From Brucella pituitosa (GTDB taxonomy: Bacteria; Pseudomonadota; Alphaproteobacteria; Rhizobiales; Rhizobiaceae), in the NCBI RefSeq assembly GCF_003049685.1, contig NZ_PYSY02000002.1, positions 1,153,501 to 1,217,500 of the forward strand: a DNA stretch of 64,000 nucleotides. The letters run 5' to 3'. Shown here piece after piece: positions 1 to 8,825 of the stretch. The stretch's first letter is position 1, and every line of letters starts with the position of its first letter. The notes below the pieces were generated by a model. That model was not told where the DNA came from and searched no databases. It saw only the letters and a program-made list of their open reading frames with translations. A program made the position numbers and the translations under genes.

Positions 1-2
1 GA

Positions 3-1013
3 ACACGCGCCCGCGCCATGTCGTCCATCGCACGTACCGCACGTTTCATCGTGCAGATCGGCTCACTGGGTGCCGGCACACTTCTCGCCATGCAGCAGGA
101 AATCACGGCTGGCGCAATGATCGCAACCAGTATCATCATTGGCCGCTTGCTGATGCCTTTCGACCGCATTGTCGAAAACTGGCGCCAATGGGTGAGCGCA
201 ATCGCAAGCTGGAAACGTGTTCAGTCGTTGCTTTCCGAAAATCTTGCTGTCCGTCAGACCATGCCAACCCCGCGCCCCAACGGCGATCTGGTCGTCGACA
301 AGCTGATTTATGCCGCCCCCGGCGTCGATGTGCCGATCATCAAGGGGATTTCTTTCGCCATTTCGCCCGGCGAGGTTCTCGGGATCGTTGGGCCTTCTGC
401 TGCGGGCAAATCCACCTTGGCACGACTGCTGATCGGCATCGTCAAACCAACCTCAGGCGGCGTCTTTCTGGACGGCAACAATGTCTATCTCTGGGAACGA
501 GGCTCATTCGGCGAGATTGCTGGCTATCTTCCGCAATCGGTTTCTCTGCTGGACGGAACGATCAAGGACAATATCGCACGCATGGGCGACAGCGATCCGC
601 AACGGGTTCTCGAAGCAGCGCGCCTTGCCGATGTGCATGAAATGATCGGGCGAATGCCGCTCGGTTATGACACCCCGGTTGGTGATGGACGCTTGACACT
701 CTCAGGCGGTCAGCGTCAGCGCATCGGACTGGCACGCTGCCTTTACAATCGACCCCGACTGATCGTTTTAGATGAGCCGAATTCCAATCTCGATGCGGTC
801 GGTGAACGTGCGTTGATGCGCGCCATCGAACATGCGCGCGACGACGGCGCTATCGTCATCATGATTGCACATCGCCCATCTATCATGCAGGTCGCAGACA
901 AGCTTCTGGTGCTCGACAATGGACGTATCACGCAATTCGGTCCACGAACGGACGTGGTCTCCTCACTCACTCCGGCCGGTACTGGCCCTCAAATGGGAGC
1001 GGCAAGCGCATGA
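3..1013 (+). CDS. Type I secretion ABC exporter (PrtD/HlyB type), 5' end cut by window
   Basis: The inner-membrane ATPase/permease of a type I secretion system exports unfolded proteins with C-terminal signals across both membranes. The reading frame is open to the left edge, so only the last membrane segments and the nucleotide-binding domain are seen. Counting from the first visible Met (position 18): Walker A GPSAAGKS at residues 125-132, signature LSGGQRQR at 228-235, Walker B LIVLDEP at 248-254 and the H-loop His at 285. A full PrtD is about 570-580 residues, so roughly 40% is missing. Its stop overlaps the start of the membrane-fusion gene by 4 bases (ATGA), so the two are translationally coupled. 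The RTX-repeat gene about 440 bp further on is the obvious candidate substrate. Family assignment is firm; the substrate is inference. Confidence 0.93.
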   Translation, partial: TRARAMSSIARTARFIVQIGSLGAGTLLAMQQEITAGAMIATSIIIGRLLMPFDRIVENWRQWVSAIASWKRVQSLLSENLAVRQTMPTPRPNGDLVVDKLIYAAPGVDVPIIKGISFAISPGEVLGIVGPSAAGKSTLARLLIGIVKPTSGGVFLDGNNVYLWERGSFGEIAGYLPQSVSLLDGTIKDNIARMGDSDPQRVLEAARLADVHEMIGRMPLGYDTPVGDGRLTLSGGQRQRIGLARCLYNRPRLIVLDEPNSNLDAVGERALMRAIEHARDDGAIVIMIAHRPSIMQVADKLLVLDNGRITQFGPRTDVVSSLTPAGTGPQMGAASA

Positions 1014-2425
1014 TAGGCAAGTCCGTTATTCCGCGTCGTGTTTCCAGCCTGCTCGCGCCGCGTGCAGAATCATCCGATCACAAGTCTCTCACCCGATTTG
1101 GCTCTGTTAAACCTGAATGGGCACACGACATTGAACAGGAAGATTCCAAATCACCCTTGCGGGGTCTCATCATTGCAGGCCTTGCCACGATAGGCGTTGC
1201 TTTTGGCGGCTTCTTCGCCTGGGCTTATTCGGCAAATCTCGGCAGTGCCGCAGTGGCACTCGGCACGGTAATCGTTGATTCCAAGCGCAAGACGATCAGC
1301 CATCTCGAAGGCGGAATTCTCGATCGATTGCTGGTGCAGGAAGGCGACATCGTTACCGTTAACCAGCCGCTGCTCCAGCTTGATGCAACCAAAGCACGCT
1401 CCGAACTGCAATCGCTGGAAAGCCGTCGTATTGGATTGATTGCCAAGCTTGCACGCCTTCGGGCCGAACAATCAGGCGACAAGGAAATCACCTTTCCGGA
1501 CCAGTTTTCCGAGGGTGGGGAAAATGCGGAAAACGCAATACGAGCCGAGAATATCTTCTTTCAAAAGCGCCTTGCGCAGAAGCTGAGCAAAATCGACATT
1601 CAACAAAAAACCATTGAGCAATATACCGAACAGGAGAAGGCCTCGACCTCGCAGATTGCCGCCACAGATCGTCAGATTGAGCTGATCAGCGAACAGCGTC
1701 GGGCGATTGCAAGCCTTGTTGAAAAAGGCTTCGCTCAAAAGTCGAAGCTCACTGAAATCGATACACGCTTGAGCCAGCTTGCAGGTGATCGCGGCGAATA
1801 TGCTGGTGACAAGGCCAAAGCCGGACAGGCAAAAGCCGGTGCAGAATTTGCACTCACTGGCATCGAGAGCGACCTGCAGTCAGAAATTGCCGGCGAAATC
1901 ACCTCAAGTCAGGTCGAGCTTTCAGACGTGCAAGAGAGGATCGTTGCAGCCAGGGATGTCATGCGCCGTGTCGAAGTTCGATCCCCACAGCAAGGCATTG
2001 TCGCCAATATCAGGCTGCGCACACCGGGTGGCGTTGTAGCTCCGGGCGAACCGATTATGGATATCGTGCCTGAGAACGAACCAATGGTCGTCGAAATGAA
2101 AATAAGCCCACGAGATATCGACAGCATCTCGGTGGGAGCAGGCGCACAAATTCGTCTAACCGCATATAATCAGCGCTCAATGCCACCTCTGGATGGCAGG
2201 CTTACCTATATTGCGGCCGATCAATCGCTCGATGAAAAGACAGATTCAGCCTATTTCGTGGCGCGCGCCGAGATTACACCCGAAGCAATCGCCGCCAATC
2301 CGACGGCAAGGCTTTATCCGGGGATGCCTGCTGAAATCATCATCGTTCACAAAGAACGCAGAGCAATCGACTACCTCGTTTCGCCTATTACAGACAGCCT
2401 CAACAGGGCCTTCCGCGAAGACTAA
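1010..2425 (+). CDS. Type I secretion membrane-fusion protein, HlyD/PrtE family
   Basis: This is the periplasmic adaptor that links the ABC exporter to a TolC-type outer-membrane channel. The 471-residue protein has a cytoplasmic N-terminus, one membrane segment at about residues 50-74, a lipoyl-like half motif soon after (ISHLEGGILDRLLVQEGD), a long Glu/Gln/Lys-rich coiled-coil hairpin at about 130-300, and the closing lipoyl and beta-barrel region (VRSPQQGIVANI...PGMPAEIIIVHK) typical of the family. The ATG lies in the ATGA overlap with the ABC gene. No TolC homologue is visible in the window, so the outer-membrane channel must be encoded elsewhere. Length and domain order are standard for PrtE/HlyD. 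Confidence 0.93.
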   Translation: MIGKSVIPRRVSSLLAPRAESSDHKSLTRFGSVKPEWAHDIEQEDSKSPLRGLIIAGLATIGVAFGGFFAWAYSANLGSAAVALGTVIVDSKRKTISHLEGGILDRLLVQEGDIVTVNQPLLQLDATKARSELQSLESRRIGLIAKLARLRAEQSGDKEITFPDQFSEGGENAENAIRAENIFFQKRLAQKLSKIDIQQKTIEQYTEQEKASTSQIAATDRQIELISEQRRAIASLVEKGFAQKSKLTEIDTRLSQLAGDRGEYAGDKAKAGQAKAGAEFALTGIESDLQSEIAGEITSSQVELSDVQERIVAARDVMRRVEVRSPQQGIVANIRLRTPGGVVAPGEPIMDIVPENEPMVVEMKISPRDIDSISVGAGAQIRLTAYNQRSMPPLDGRLTYIAADQSLDEKTDSAYFVARAEITPEAIAANPTARLYPGMPAEIIIVHKERRAIDYLVSPITDSLNRAFRED

Positions 2426-2434
2426 CTTCAACCA

Positions 2435-2465
2435 GGCTACTGATTTGAGCTTCAGATCAGTAGCC
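2435..2465 (+). terminator. Hairpin after the secretion genes
   Basis: GGCTACTGAT (2435-2444) and ATCAGTAGCC (2456-2465) form a perfect 10-bp stem with an 11-nt loop, 10 bases after the stop of the membrane-fusion gene. No T-run follows, so it may be a weak terminator or an mRNA 3'-end stabiliser that sets different levels for exporter and RTX protein. Confidence 0.45.
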
Positions 2466-2827
2466 CGCCAGGAAGAGTATTTCGCAATATAGATCATCCA
2501 TAGGTTGAAATTCTCCAACAGGTTCATTTAACGCGAGGCACGATGTGCCTGCTGCCATACCATTGAAATATATTAATTATTATTTCTCATGGGCGATGTT
2601 TCAAATTTGGAATTAATTTGCAGTCAAATAAAATGTAAATAGAAATTATAATGATTATAAATATATATTATATTTCTGTTTATAAAACTGTAATATAAAT
2701 TATTCGTAATAATTTGTTACTTATGGCTGCCAAATTTATACCAACTAATAATGTTGCAATTGTAATTGATGCGGCGCAGACTACTACAAGCATAATGGTC
2801 GGACCATTTTCCGGCCTTTTTGTAAAT

Positions 2828-2856
2828 CCATACAGGAACACCCCATACAGGAACAC
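2828..2856 (+). repeat. Two tandem 14-bp copies in the RTX leader
   Basis: CCATACAGGAACAC occurs at 2828-2841 and again at 2843-2856, immediately before the Shine-Dalgarno sequence of the RTX gene. Each copy contains CAGGAA, a weak ribosome-binding-like core; only the following AAGGAG is at a suitable distance from the ATG. Confidence 0.7.
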
Positions 2857-2868
2857 AAGGAGAAGCAG

Positions 2869-3528
2869 ATGGCCACTTTAGAAGGCGGCGCCTACGACGA
2901 CGTGTTGTTCGGTTCCCGCTTTGACGATTTCATCCGCGCTCATGGCGGTGATGATCTCGTATTCGGAGGTGATGGCAATGACACCATCTTCGGCGATAAC
3001 GGGAATGACATCCTTTTCGGCGGAAACGGTGATGACCTCCTTTTCGGCGGAAATGGAAATGACGTTCTGTTCGGTGATGCAGGAAACGACGTCCTAAGCG
3101 GCGGCAATGGGAACGATGTGCTGTTTGGCGGCGCTGGAGACGATGTTCTCCAGGGCGGCAATGGCTCAGACCTTCTCTTTGGCGGCGATGGGAACGATAT
3201 CCTGCAAGGTGGAAACGGCAACGACATCCTCGATGGCGGCGCCGGCGATGACATCCTTATCGGCGGTGCCGGTAGTGACGTCTTCTTGTTCAATGGCGGC
3301 GGCGGAAACGACGTCATCCTTGATTTCAACCCAGGTGAAGACATCCTCCAGATCCAGCAGGGCATTAACGGCCTTGATGTCAATTCGGCGGATGACCTTG
3401 CAGATCGTGTCACGCAGGTTGGTGGAAATGTTGTTGTCGACCTCGGCAACGGCGACACCGTTACCCTCGTGAATACCAGTGCAGACGACGTAACGGCCCA
3501 TCCCGACCAGTACTTCACTGTTCACTGA
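2869..3528 (+). CDS. Small RTX-repeat (calcium-binding) protein, probable type I secretion substrate
   Basis: The 219-residue protein has almost no sequence outside its repeats. Residues 6-140 are about 15 consecutive nonapeptides of the form GGxGxDxLx; the first three are degenerate and the rest near-perfect. Such repeats fold into a calcium-filled parallel beta-roll. The C-terminal 80 residues ([10 protein letters not shown] ... [17 protein letters not shown] ... PDQYFTVH) resemble the end of RTX proteins that carry the uncleaved type I secretion signal. No enzymatic or adhesion domain is present. It has an AAGGAG ribosome-binding site 6 bases before the ATG. Placement directly after the ABC/HlyD pair makes it the likely exported substrate. 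The function is unknown; a calcium-dependent surface or matrix protein is plausible. Confidence 0.9.
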   Translation: MATLEGGAYDDVLFGSRFDDFIRAHGGDDLVFGGDGNDTIFGDNGNDILFGGNGDDLLFGGNGNDVLFGDAGNDVLSGGNGNDVLFGGAGDDVLQGGNGSDLLFGGDGNDILQGGNGNDILDGGAGDDILIGGAGSDVFLFNGGGGNDVILDFNPGEDILQIQQGINGLDVNSADDLADRVTQVGGNVVVDLGNGDTVTLVNTSADDVTAHPDQYFTVH

Positions 3529-3543
3529 TTGAACGATTGAGTG

Positions 3544-3571
3544 CGTGCCCGACATCCTCCCGTCGGGCACG
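3544..3571 (+). terminator. Rho-independent terminator after the RTX gene
   Basis: CGTGCCCGAC (3544-3553) pairs with GTCGGGCACG (3562-3571) around an 8-nt loop, and the T-rich stretch TTCCTTCTT follows. It lies 15 bases after the RTX stop codon. Confidence 0.75.
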
Positions 3572-3674
3572 TTCCTTCTTCAACTGCCTTTTGACCTCAA
3601 TCTTTGGCCTGCCGCATTCTGCTTAGCAATGCGTCCGGGTTTGCATTTCCAACAAGAATGAAAGGGCGCTCACA

Positions 3675-5936
3675 TTGAACCTCGACCATTCGGCGGACAC
3701 TGAAAGCAAAACTGAGAACCTCTCCATTTGCCGTCTTTGCGCCGATGTGGCTGTGGTCATCTGGGATATTCCCGGCCCGGCTCGCTCAACGACCAAATGC
3801 ACGCTGGACATGCCTGTCCAGCCCGTCCCCCTGCTCAGCATCGGCATTCCGCTCGAAAGTGGTGGCGTGCGCATGTTCTGGGCCATGCGGACCGGCATCG
3901 AACCAATCGAATTATCGCTGTCCGCAGGCTCACTCGGACCTACGGCGCAAGCAATCCTTTATCCGGCGAACGAACTTGCGGCTTTCGACGTGCATCACGT
4001 CGTCAGCGATCTCACTTTGCCCGGTCATATCAAGCTTCTGACCAATATCCTCACGACATGGCGCAGCACATTCAGGCTCTCGCGCAATCAGACATTTGCA
4101 TCCCTCGTGCGTGATCTGACTTTCGCGTTAACACCAGAACCGCGTGAAGCGCAATATTGCGGCGAACCCGTTCAAGGCCATCATCTGCTCGAAACAGCCG
4201 TCGATCCGATGCTCGGCGACGTTTCAGCTATTTACGGCGTCACACCGGGCAGTGTGATGGTGATCCCTCCGCGTTTCGTCGCAGGCAAGCAAGCGCGCAA
4301 CGCGTGGCAACCGTGCCACTTGCTGGTGGAAGCCCCGCAGGATCTGCCATCTTCCCTGTTACTGATCTTAGCCGGTCAAAAAGGCGTCGCTGTCCGCAAA
4401 CTGGCGGCGCGCTCACCTGAACAGACGGACTTCGCCAAATGGTGGAGCAAATGGCAGGGAAATGGCGATTTACGCGAGTTCCTTGTTCGCCAATTGGGAA
4501 AACTCAGTGCTGCAGGCACTGCGGTGGCGATTGATTTGCAGACACGCTCTCCGCTCCCTGTTCGTCAAATCGCACAATCAGCCACCCATCCGGCAGCCGA
4601 AATCGACCTCGCACTGGCACTGGATGGCGGGCTGATCGTTGGTGGCTGGATGCACGATCCTGCCAATTTGCTTGCTGATATCGAATATCTGCCCGAAAGT
4701 GGCAGCGCAGTTTCCCTGAAGCCGCATTTTCATAAATTTGCAGGCAAGGTCGCAAAGCGTGAAGATACGCCACAGCAAGATGTAACGGGTTTTGTTGCCT
4801 GGCTGCCATCCGCAAAAAACCTCGGACCGCTACTACAGCCGCGGTTTCAGATGCGCCTTTCGTCTGGCACAACAGCACCTCTGGTGCCAGCGCCGCAACC
4901 TTTTGAACCATCCGCGCAACGCATGCGAATCTTACGATCTGTTCCGCCACAGCAAGCGCGGCCGCATGTGTTTGAGCAAATATTGGCTCCAGCCCTGACA
5001 GAAGTTGAAAAGAAGCTCGGCGCGACAGTGCGAATTTCTGAGATCAAAGAGTTTGGAGAGACGCCCGCCTCTCCGCTCGCTTCCATCGTCATCCCACTTT
5101 ATCGCAATCTCGATTTTCTGCGGTTTCAGTTCTCATCAATGGCAACCGATCCCTGGCTGATGGAAAACGCCGAGTTCATCTTCGTGCTCGATTCTCCTGA
5201 AATTCAGGACGACACAGAGCATATGCTGGGTGGCCTGCACATCCTTCATGATATGCCCTTCAAGCTCGCGATCATGAACCGCAATAGCGGTTATGCCCGC
5301 GCCTGCAATGCGGGTGCAAGCCTTGCAACCGGCGCCACCATCGTCATGCTGAACTCCGATGTGGTGCCGTCTGAACATGGCTGGTTGCAGCAGCTCATCC
5401 AGCCCTTGTTTGATGAACCGAAGCTTGGCGCGATCGGACCGCGTCTTCTGTTCGAAGATGGCTCTCTGCAACATGCCGGGCTCTATTTCGCCCGTGATCG
5501 TCAGGGTATCTGGCTTAACCATCATTATCACAAGGGCATGCCCGGTAATTACGCACCGGCGCGCCGTGCCCGCGACGTTCCGGGTGTCACCGGCGCATGC
5601 TTGATCACCCGCAAGGATATCTTCGATCTCGTGGGCGGCTATAGCGAGGATTACGTCATCGGTGACTACGAAGACAGCGATCTGTGTCTGAAGATCCGCC
5701 AGCTTGGCTTCCAGATATTCTACGAACCAGATGTCGCCCTTTACCATTTCGAGCGCCGCTCAATCCGCCGCAGTGCGGATTATATGCGCGGTCTCGCCAG
5801 CCAATATAATTCCTGGCTGCACACACAGCGCTGGGATGAAGAAATCACAGAACTGATGACGCCGCCCCAAGAAGAGAACCCAATGATGGCTCCTTCGAAT
5901 GTGATCGTGGCCAAATCTGAAAGGAGCGCCGCTTGA
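3675..5936 (+). CDS. Large protein with C-terminal GT2 glycosyltransferase domain and a GWxxDP module
   Basis: The 753-residue protein ends in an inverting GT-A glycosyltransferase of family 2. The nucleotide-binding strand is ASIVIPLYRN (from about 469), the metal-binding DxD-like motif LNSDV is at about 558-562, and the acceptor/base motif YEDSDLCLK is at about 663-671. These are typical of rhamnosyl- and galactofuranosyl-type GT2 enzymes acting on polysaccharide. The N-terminal 320 residues are not recognised. Between them is GGWMHDP (about 322-328) followed by GFVAWLP, a module shared with the genes at 8045 and 8826. The start is a TTG with AAAGGG upstream; no in-frame ATG is nearby. The stop overlaps the next gene by 4 bases. 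The sugar donor cannot be read from sequence. Confidence 0.85.
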   Translation: MNLDHSADTESKTENLSICRLCADVAVVIWDIPGPARSTTKCTLDMPVQPVPLLSIGIPLESGGVRMFWAMRTGIEPIELSLSAGSLGPTAQAILYPANELAAFDVHHVVSDLTLPGHIKLLTNILTTWRSTFRLSRNQTFASLVRDLTFALTPEPREAQYCGEPVQGHHLLETAVDPMLGDVSAIYGVTPGSVMVIPPRFVAGKQARNAWQPCHLLVEAPQDLPSSLLLILAGQKGVAVRKLAARSPEQTDFAKWWSKWQGNGDLREFLVRQLGKLSAAGTAVAIDLQTRSPLPVRQIAQSATHPAAEIDLALALDGGLIVGGWMHDPANLLADIEYLPESGSAVSLKPHFHKFAGKVAKREDTPQQDVTGFVAWLPSAKNLGPLLQPRFQMRLSSGTTAPLVPAPQPFEPSAQRMRILRSVPPQQARPHVFEQILAPALTEVEKKLGATVRISEIKEFGETPASPLASIVIPLYRNLDFLRFQFSSMATDPWLMENAEFIFVLDSPEIQDDTEHMLGGLHILHDMPFKLAIMNRNSGYARACNAGASLATGATIVMLNSDVVPSEHGWLQQLIQPLFDEPKLGAIGPRLLFEDGSLQHAGLYFARDRQGIWLNHHYHKGMPGNYAPARRARDVPGVTGACLITRKDIFDLVGGYSEDYVIGDYEDSDLCLKIRQLGFQIFYEPDVALYHFERRSIRRSADYMRGLASQYNSWLHTQRWDEEITELMTPPQEENPMMAPSNVIVAKSERSAA

Positions 5937-6775
5937 CCGAAGTGGTAATGCTGAAACAGCCAGAACTTAAAGCCAAACCAGCAATACCCGAAGAACAGAT
6001 TGACTGGCTGACACAATCTGTTTTGAAGAACCGCTTTCTGCCTTCGCCCGACCCGAACAGCGTTTTTGTCGGCGATGGAGATTATCGTGCGGTTGGCGCT
6101 GAGTTTCTCGGCCATTTCATCCGCAAAGGTGGCTTGAAACCCGATGCACGCGTGCTTGATATTGGATCAGGCATTGGCCGCATGGCGGTGCCGCTGACAC
6201 AATATCTCGATATGGCGAAAGCGCGCTATGCCGGTATCGATCCGGTATCAGGCGGCGTCAATTGGTGCCGACAGAATATCACCGCGCGTTACCCGAATTT
6301 CGAATTCCGTCATATTGATATCGCGCATGACCTCTACAATCCGAAAGGCACTGTGAACGGCTTGAGCCTGACACTTCCCTTTGCCGACAAAAGCTTTGAC
6401 TTTGTCATCATGACGTCTGTGGTCACGCATCTGCCATCTGATGAAGTGAAGACCTATCTTGAGCAGGTATCACGCGTGCTTGCACCGGGCGGAAAACTCT
6501 TCATGACAGCATTTGTTGTTGATGATGTTGCAGCCCGCGACCGCTTTGGCAAACGCGACAAGCGCCTCGCCTTTGAACGTCATGGAGCCGGGCCATGCTG
6601 GTTTGTGCCGGAACTTCCACCCCTTGCAGCTGTTGGTTTTGAGAACGGATTTCTCGACCGTGCTCTTGCAGGCGCCAGGCTGGAACTTGAGACCAAATCC
6701 TTCGGTCATTGGCGTGGCATCAATGCCGATCATTATCAGGATATCTTCATCGCTTCGCGCGGAGGTGTCGCCTGA
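5933..6775 (+). CDS. SAM-dependent class I methyltransferase
   Basis: A 280-residue methyltransferase with the Rossmann SAM-binding motif I VLDIGSGIGRMAVPL, an acidic motif II region (YAGIDPVSGG) and the motif IV/post-IV stretch FADKSFDFVIMTSVVTHLP. The start is TTG, overlapping the previous stop and preceded at ideal distance by AAGGAG. It sits between glycosyltransferase genes and is coupled to both neighbours, so methylation of a sugar residue in the glycan made here is the likely role. The exact acceptor is unknown. Confidence 0.88.
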   Translation: MTEVVMLKQPELKAKPAIPEEQIDWLTQSVLKNRFLPSPDPNSVFVGDGDYRAVGAEFLGHFIRKGGLKPDARVLDIGSGIGRMAVPLTQYLDMAKARYAGIDPVSGGVNWCRQNITARYPNFEFRHIDIAHDLYNPKGTVNGLSLTLPFADKSFDFVIMTSVVTHLPSDEVKTYLEQVSRVLAPGGKLFMTAFVVDDVAARDRFGKRDKRLAFERHGAGPCWFVPELPPLAAVGFENGFLDRALAGARLELETKSFGHWRGINADHYQDIFIASRGGVA

Positions 6776-8034
6776 TGGCTCCTCGTGTGCTCATTGCAGC
6801 TCATAATCATCCATCGCTTCATCCGGGCGGAACGGAAATTTTCGCCCATGACCTGTTTCGTGCCTACCAGCGCGCGGGATGCGAAGCGATGTTCATGGGT
6901 GCTACCAACAAGGTGCATCGTGAAGCACGTCCCGGCACAAGCTTCCAGAGCATCGGCAATGGCGGCGACGAAATTCTGCTGTGGTCGGGGCACTTTGATC
7001 GCTTCTATATGAGCCAGATCGATCTTTACGGCATTGTGCCGGATATCGTCGAACTGCTGCGCGATTTCAGGCCCGATGTCGTGCATCTGCATCATCTGTT
7101 GCTTTTGGGCGCAGAATTCCCACATATCGTGCGCCGCACACTGCCCGATTGCCGCATCGTCCTGACACTGCATGATTATTATCCCATCTGCCACCATGAC
7201 GGCCTGATGGTTCGCACCACCGGCAAGGAACTTTGCTATGGTGCAAGCCCTGACCGTTGCCATGCCTGCTTCAAAGACATTGCGCTCGATAAATTCGTAT
7301 TGCGTGAAAGGCACATCAAATCGCTGCTCAGCGCCGTCGATGCCTTCGTCTCACCGAGCGAATTTCTCAAACAGCGCTATGTCGAATGGGGTCTTGCAGA
7401 AGATCGCATTGAGGTCATTCCCAATGGCCAGCCCGAACGGCCAGCAGTCGAATTTCGACGGCAGGAACGGACAAAGCCAACCTTCGGCTATTTCGGCAAT
7501 CTCAATCCATGGAAGGGCGCAACAGTCCTGCTTGAGGCGGCCCAACAACTCATTTCCGAAGGCTTTGATTTCGAGCTGCGTGTTCACGGAGCAGCACCTT
7601 TTCAGAGCGAAAGCTTTGTCAACGAAATCGACCAGCTTTTTACGAATACATGGCCGGTCGTGCAGCGTCGCGGCGCTTATCGCCGCGAAGACATCGCTCA
7701 ACTCATCCAGTCTGTCGATTGCGCAATCATGCCTTCGATCTGGTGGGAGAATGCACCGCTCGTCATTCAGGAAGCACAGGGGCAGAACCGCCCTGTCATT
7801 TGCAGCAATATTGGCGGAATGGCCGAATTGATCACTGATGGCATCAATGGCCTCACCGTTCCGCCCAATGATCCGCTGGCGCTTGCCCAAGCAATGCGAC
7901 GCATGGCGGAAAACCCGGACCTGCGCCAATCGCTTGGCGAAAACGCACGACACCCGGACACCATCGACACCACAGCAGCCCGCTATCTCGACATGATCGG
8001 GTCATTGCGCGCAGCCCGTGTCGAGGCAGCATAA
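6775..8034 (+). CDS. GT-B glycosyltransferase, family 4
   Basis: A retaining glycosyltransferase of 419 residues. The N-terminal Rossmann half opens with LIAAHNHPSLHPGGTEIF (acceptor-side glycine loop) and DVVHLHHLLLLG; the C-terminal half has FGYFGNLNPWKGATVLLEA and the donor-binding EX7E-like region PSIWWENAPLVIQEA followed by PVICSNIGGMAELI. I place the start at 6775 rather than further upstream because GGAGG lies just before it and its A overlaps the methyltransferase stop (TGATG). A CHACF cysteine motif is present, also found in the close relative at 11069, so the two are probably paralogues acting in one pathway. Donor and acceptor are unknown. Confidence 0.9.
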   Translation: MAPRVLIAAHNHPSLHPGGTEIFAHDLFRAYQRAGCEAMFMGATNKVHREARPGTSFQSIGNGGDEILLWSGHFDRFYMSQIDLYGIVPDIVELLRDFRPDVVHLHHLLLLGAEFPHIVRRTLPDCRIVLTLHDYYPICHHDGLMVRTTGKELCYGASPDRCHACFKDIALDKFVLRERHIKSLLSAVDAFVSPSEFLKQRYVEWGLAEDRIEVIPNGQPERPAVEFRRQERTKPTFGYFGNLNPWKGATVLLEAAQQLISEGFDFELRVHGAAPFQSESFVNEIDQLFTNTWPVVQRRGAYRREDIAQLIQSVDCAIMPSIWWENAPLVIQEAQGQNRPVICSNIGGMAELITDGINGLTVPPNDPLALAQAMRRMAENPDLRQSLGENARHPDTIDTTAARYLDMIGSLRAARVEAA

Positions 8035-8044
8035 GAGGTAGATC

Positions 8045-8815
8045 ATGAACATCGCGACCAAAATTCCATCCGAGGGGGCACAAAAGCCGGCTGAAGCGCA
8101 GAGCGCTTCGCCGACACCTCAAAGGGCTGAAGCCATGAAAGGACGCGTTGACGCCATCGAAGAAGGCCGCCTTTACGGCTGGGCGTTCGATCCTTCCTAC
8201 CCGACAGAGCGGCTCATTATTCGCGTTCTGCTCGATGACAAGCCAATTGCCGAAGCGCCTGCAGATAAGGACAGACCCGACCTGAAGCGCAATGGCATCG
8301 GCGACGGCATGCATGCGTTTGAGGTGATGCTGCCGCAGTTTGCAGTCGCTCGCGCAGGCGAACTGGTCGTGGTTGCCGCCAATGCAGCAGGCATAGAACA
8401 GAAACTGCGTGTGCCAAAACCCGATGAACAGGCCGCCGAAGCGCTGATCGCAGCGCCGATGACCCGCATCCTCGACAAGCTCGACATGCTGATGGCATCC
8501 CAGCGTCAGTTGCAGGTGAACCAGCGTTCGCTGCAGCGCGCGGCCCCCACCATCGACAGCACTGGCGACGCTTCGCCCACGGACCTGCTCGACATTGCCG
8601 GTTCGGTCGATAACCTGCGCACAGACCTGCACCAGCGCATGACCGAGCTTGATGTGCATATCATGCGTATGGACGGCGTGGTGGCCGGTCTTGAACAGCG
8701 TATGGAAGACGTACGCAAGCGGAGCAGCGGCGACATCAAAGTTCTCTTCGTGCTCGCCGCCGTCTTGACCGGCTTTGTCGCTGGCACTCTCCTCACACTC
8801 GCCGTCATGCCCTGA
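8045..8815 (+). CDS. Membrane-anchored coiled-coil protein with GWxxDP module
   Basis: The 256-residue protein is not a known enzyme. Residues 40-125 form a module beginning GRVDAIEEGRLYGWAFDP, with a later GDGMHAFEVMLP; I remember such modules as flanking domains of rhizobial glycosyltransferases. A long helical, probably coiled-coil section follows (about 135-230, many Leu/Gln/Arg heptads, for example MTELDVHIMRMDGVVAGLEQRM), then one C-terminal membrane span (VLFVLAAVLTGFVAGTLLTLAVM). A tail-anchored cytoplasmic scaffold that tethers the glycosyltransferases of this operon is a reasonable inference. It lies 10 bp after the previous gene with AAGAGG upstream of its ATG. Confidence 0.75.
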   Translation: MNIATKIPSEGAQKPAEAQSASPTPQRAEAMKGRVDAIEEGRLYGWAFDPSYPTERLIIRVLLDDKPIAEAPADKDRPDLKRNGIGDGMHAFEVMLPQFAVARAGELVVVAANAAGIEQKLRVPKPDEQAAEALIAAPMTRILDKLDMLMASQRQLQVNQRSLQRAAPTIDSTGDASPTDLLDIAGSVDNLRTDLHQRMTELDVHIMRMDGVVAGLEQRMEDVRKRSSGDIKVLFVLAAVLTGFVAGTLLTLAVMP

Positions 8816-8825
8816 GGGTCGCCGC

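Larger units (their letters stand above)
2426..2868. other. AT-rich intergenic region upstream of the RTX gene
   Basis: About 440 bp without a credible gene. It starts with a hairpin just after the membrane-fusion gene (listed separately), continues as very AT-rich DNA (about 2560-2760), and ends with a short tandem duplication and a good Shine-Dalgarno sequence (AAGGAG) before the RTX start codon. The arrangement suggests that the RTX gene has its own promoter, but I could not single out convincing -35/-10 boxes. Confidence 0.6.

Noticed and set aside
2884..3288. Regular 27-bp DNA periodicity that could be mistaken for a CRISPR or tandem-repeat array
   Set aside because: The repeats are imperfect, have no spacers and encode RTX nonapeptides in one frame.
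2940..3518. A 192-codon open frame on the - strand over the RTX gene
   Set aside because: It is a mirror of the GC-rich 27-bp coding repeats, has low-complexity Ser/Pro/Phe composition and no start signals.
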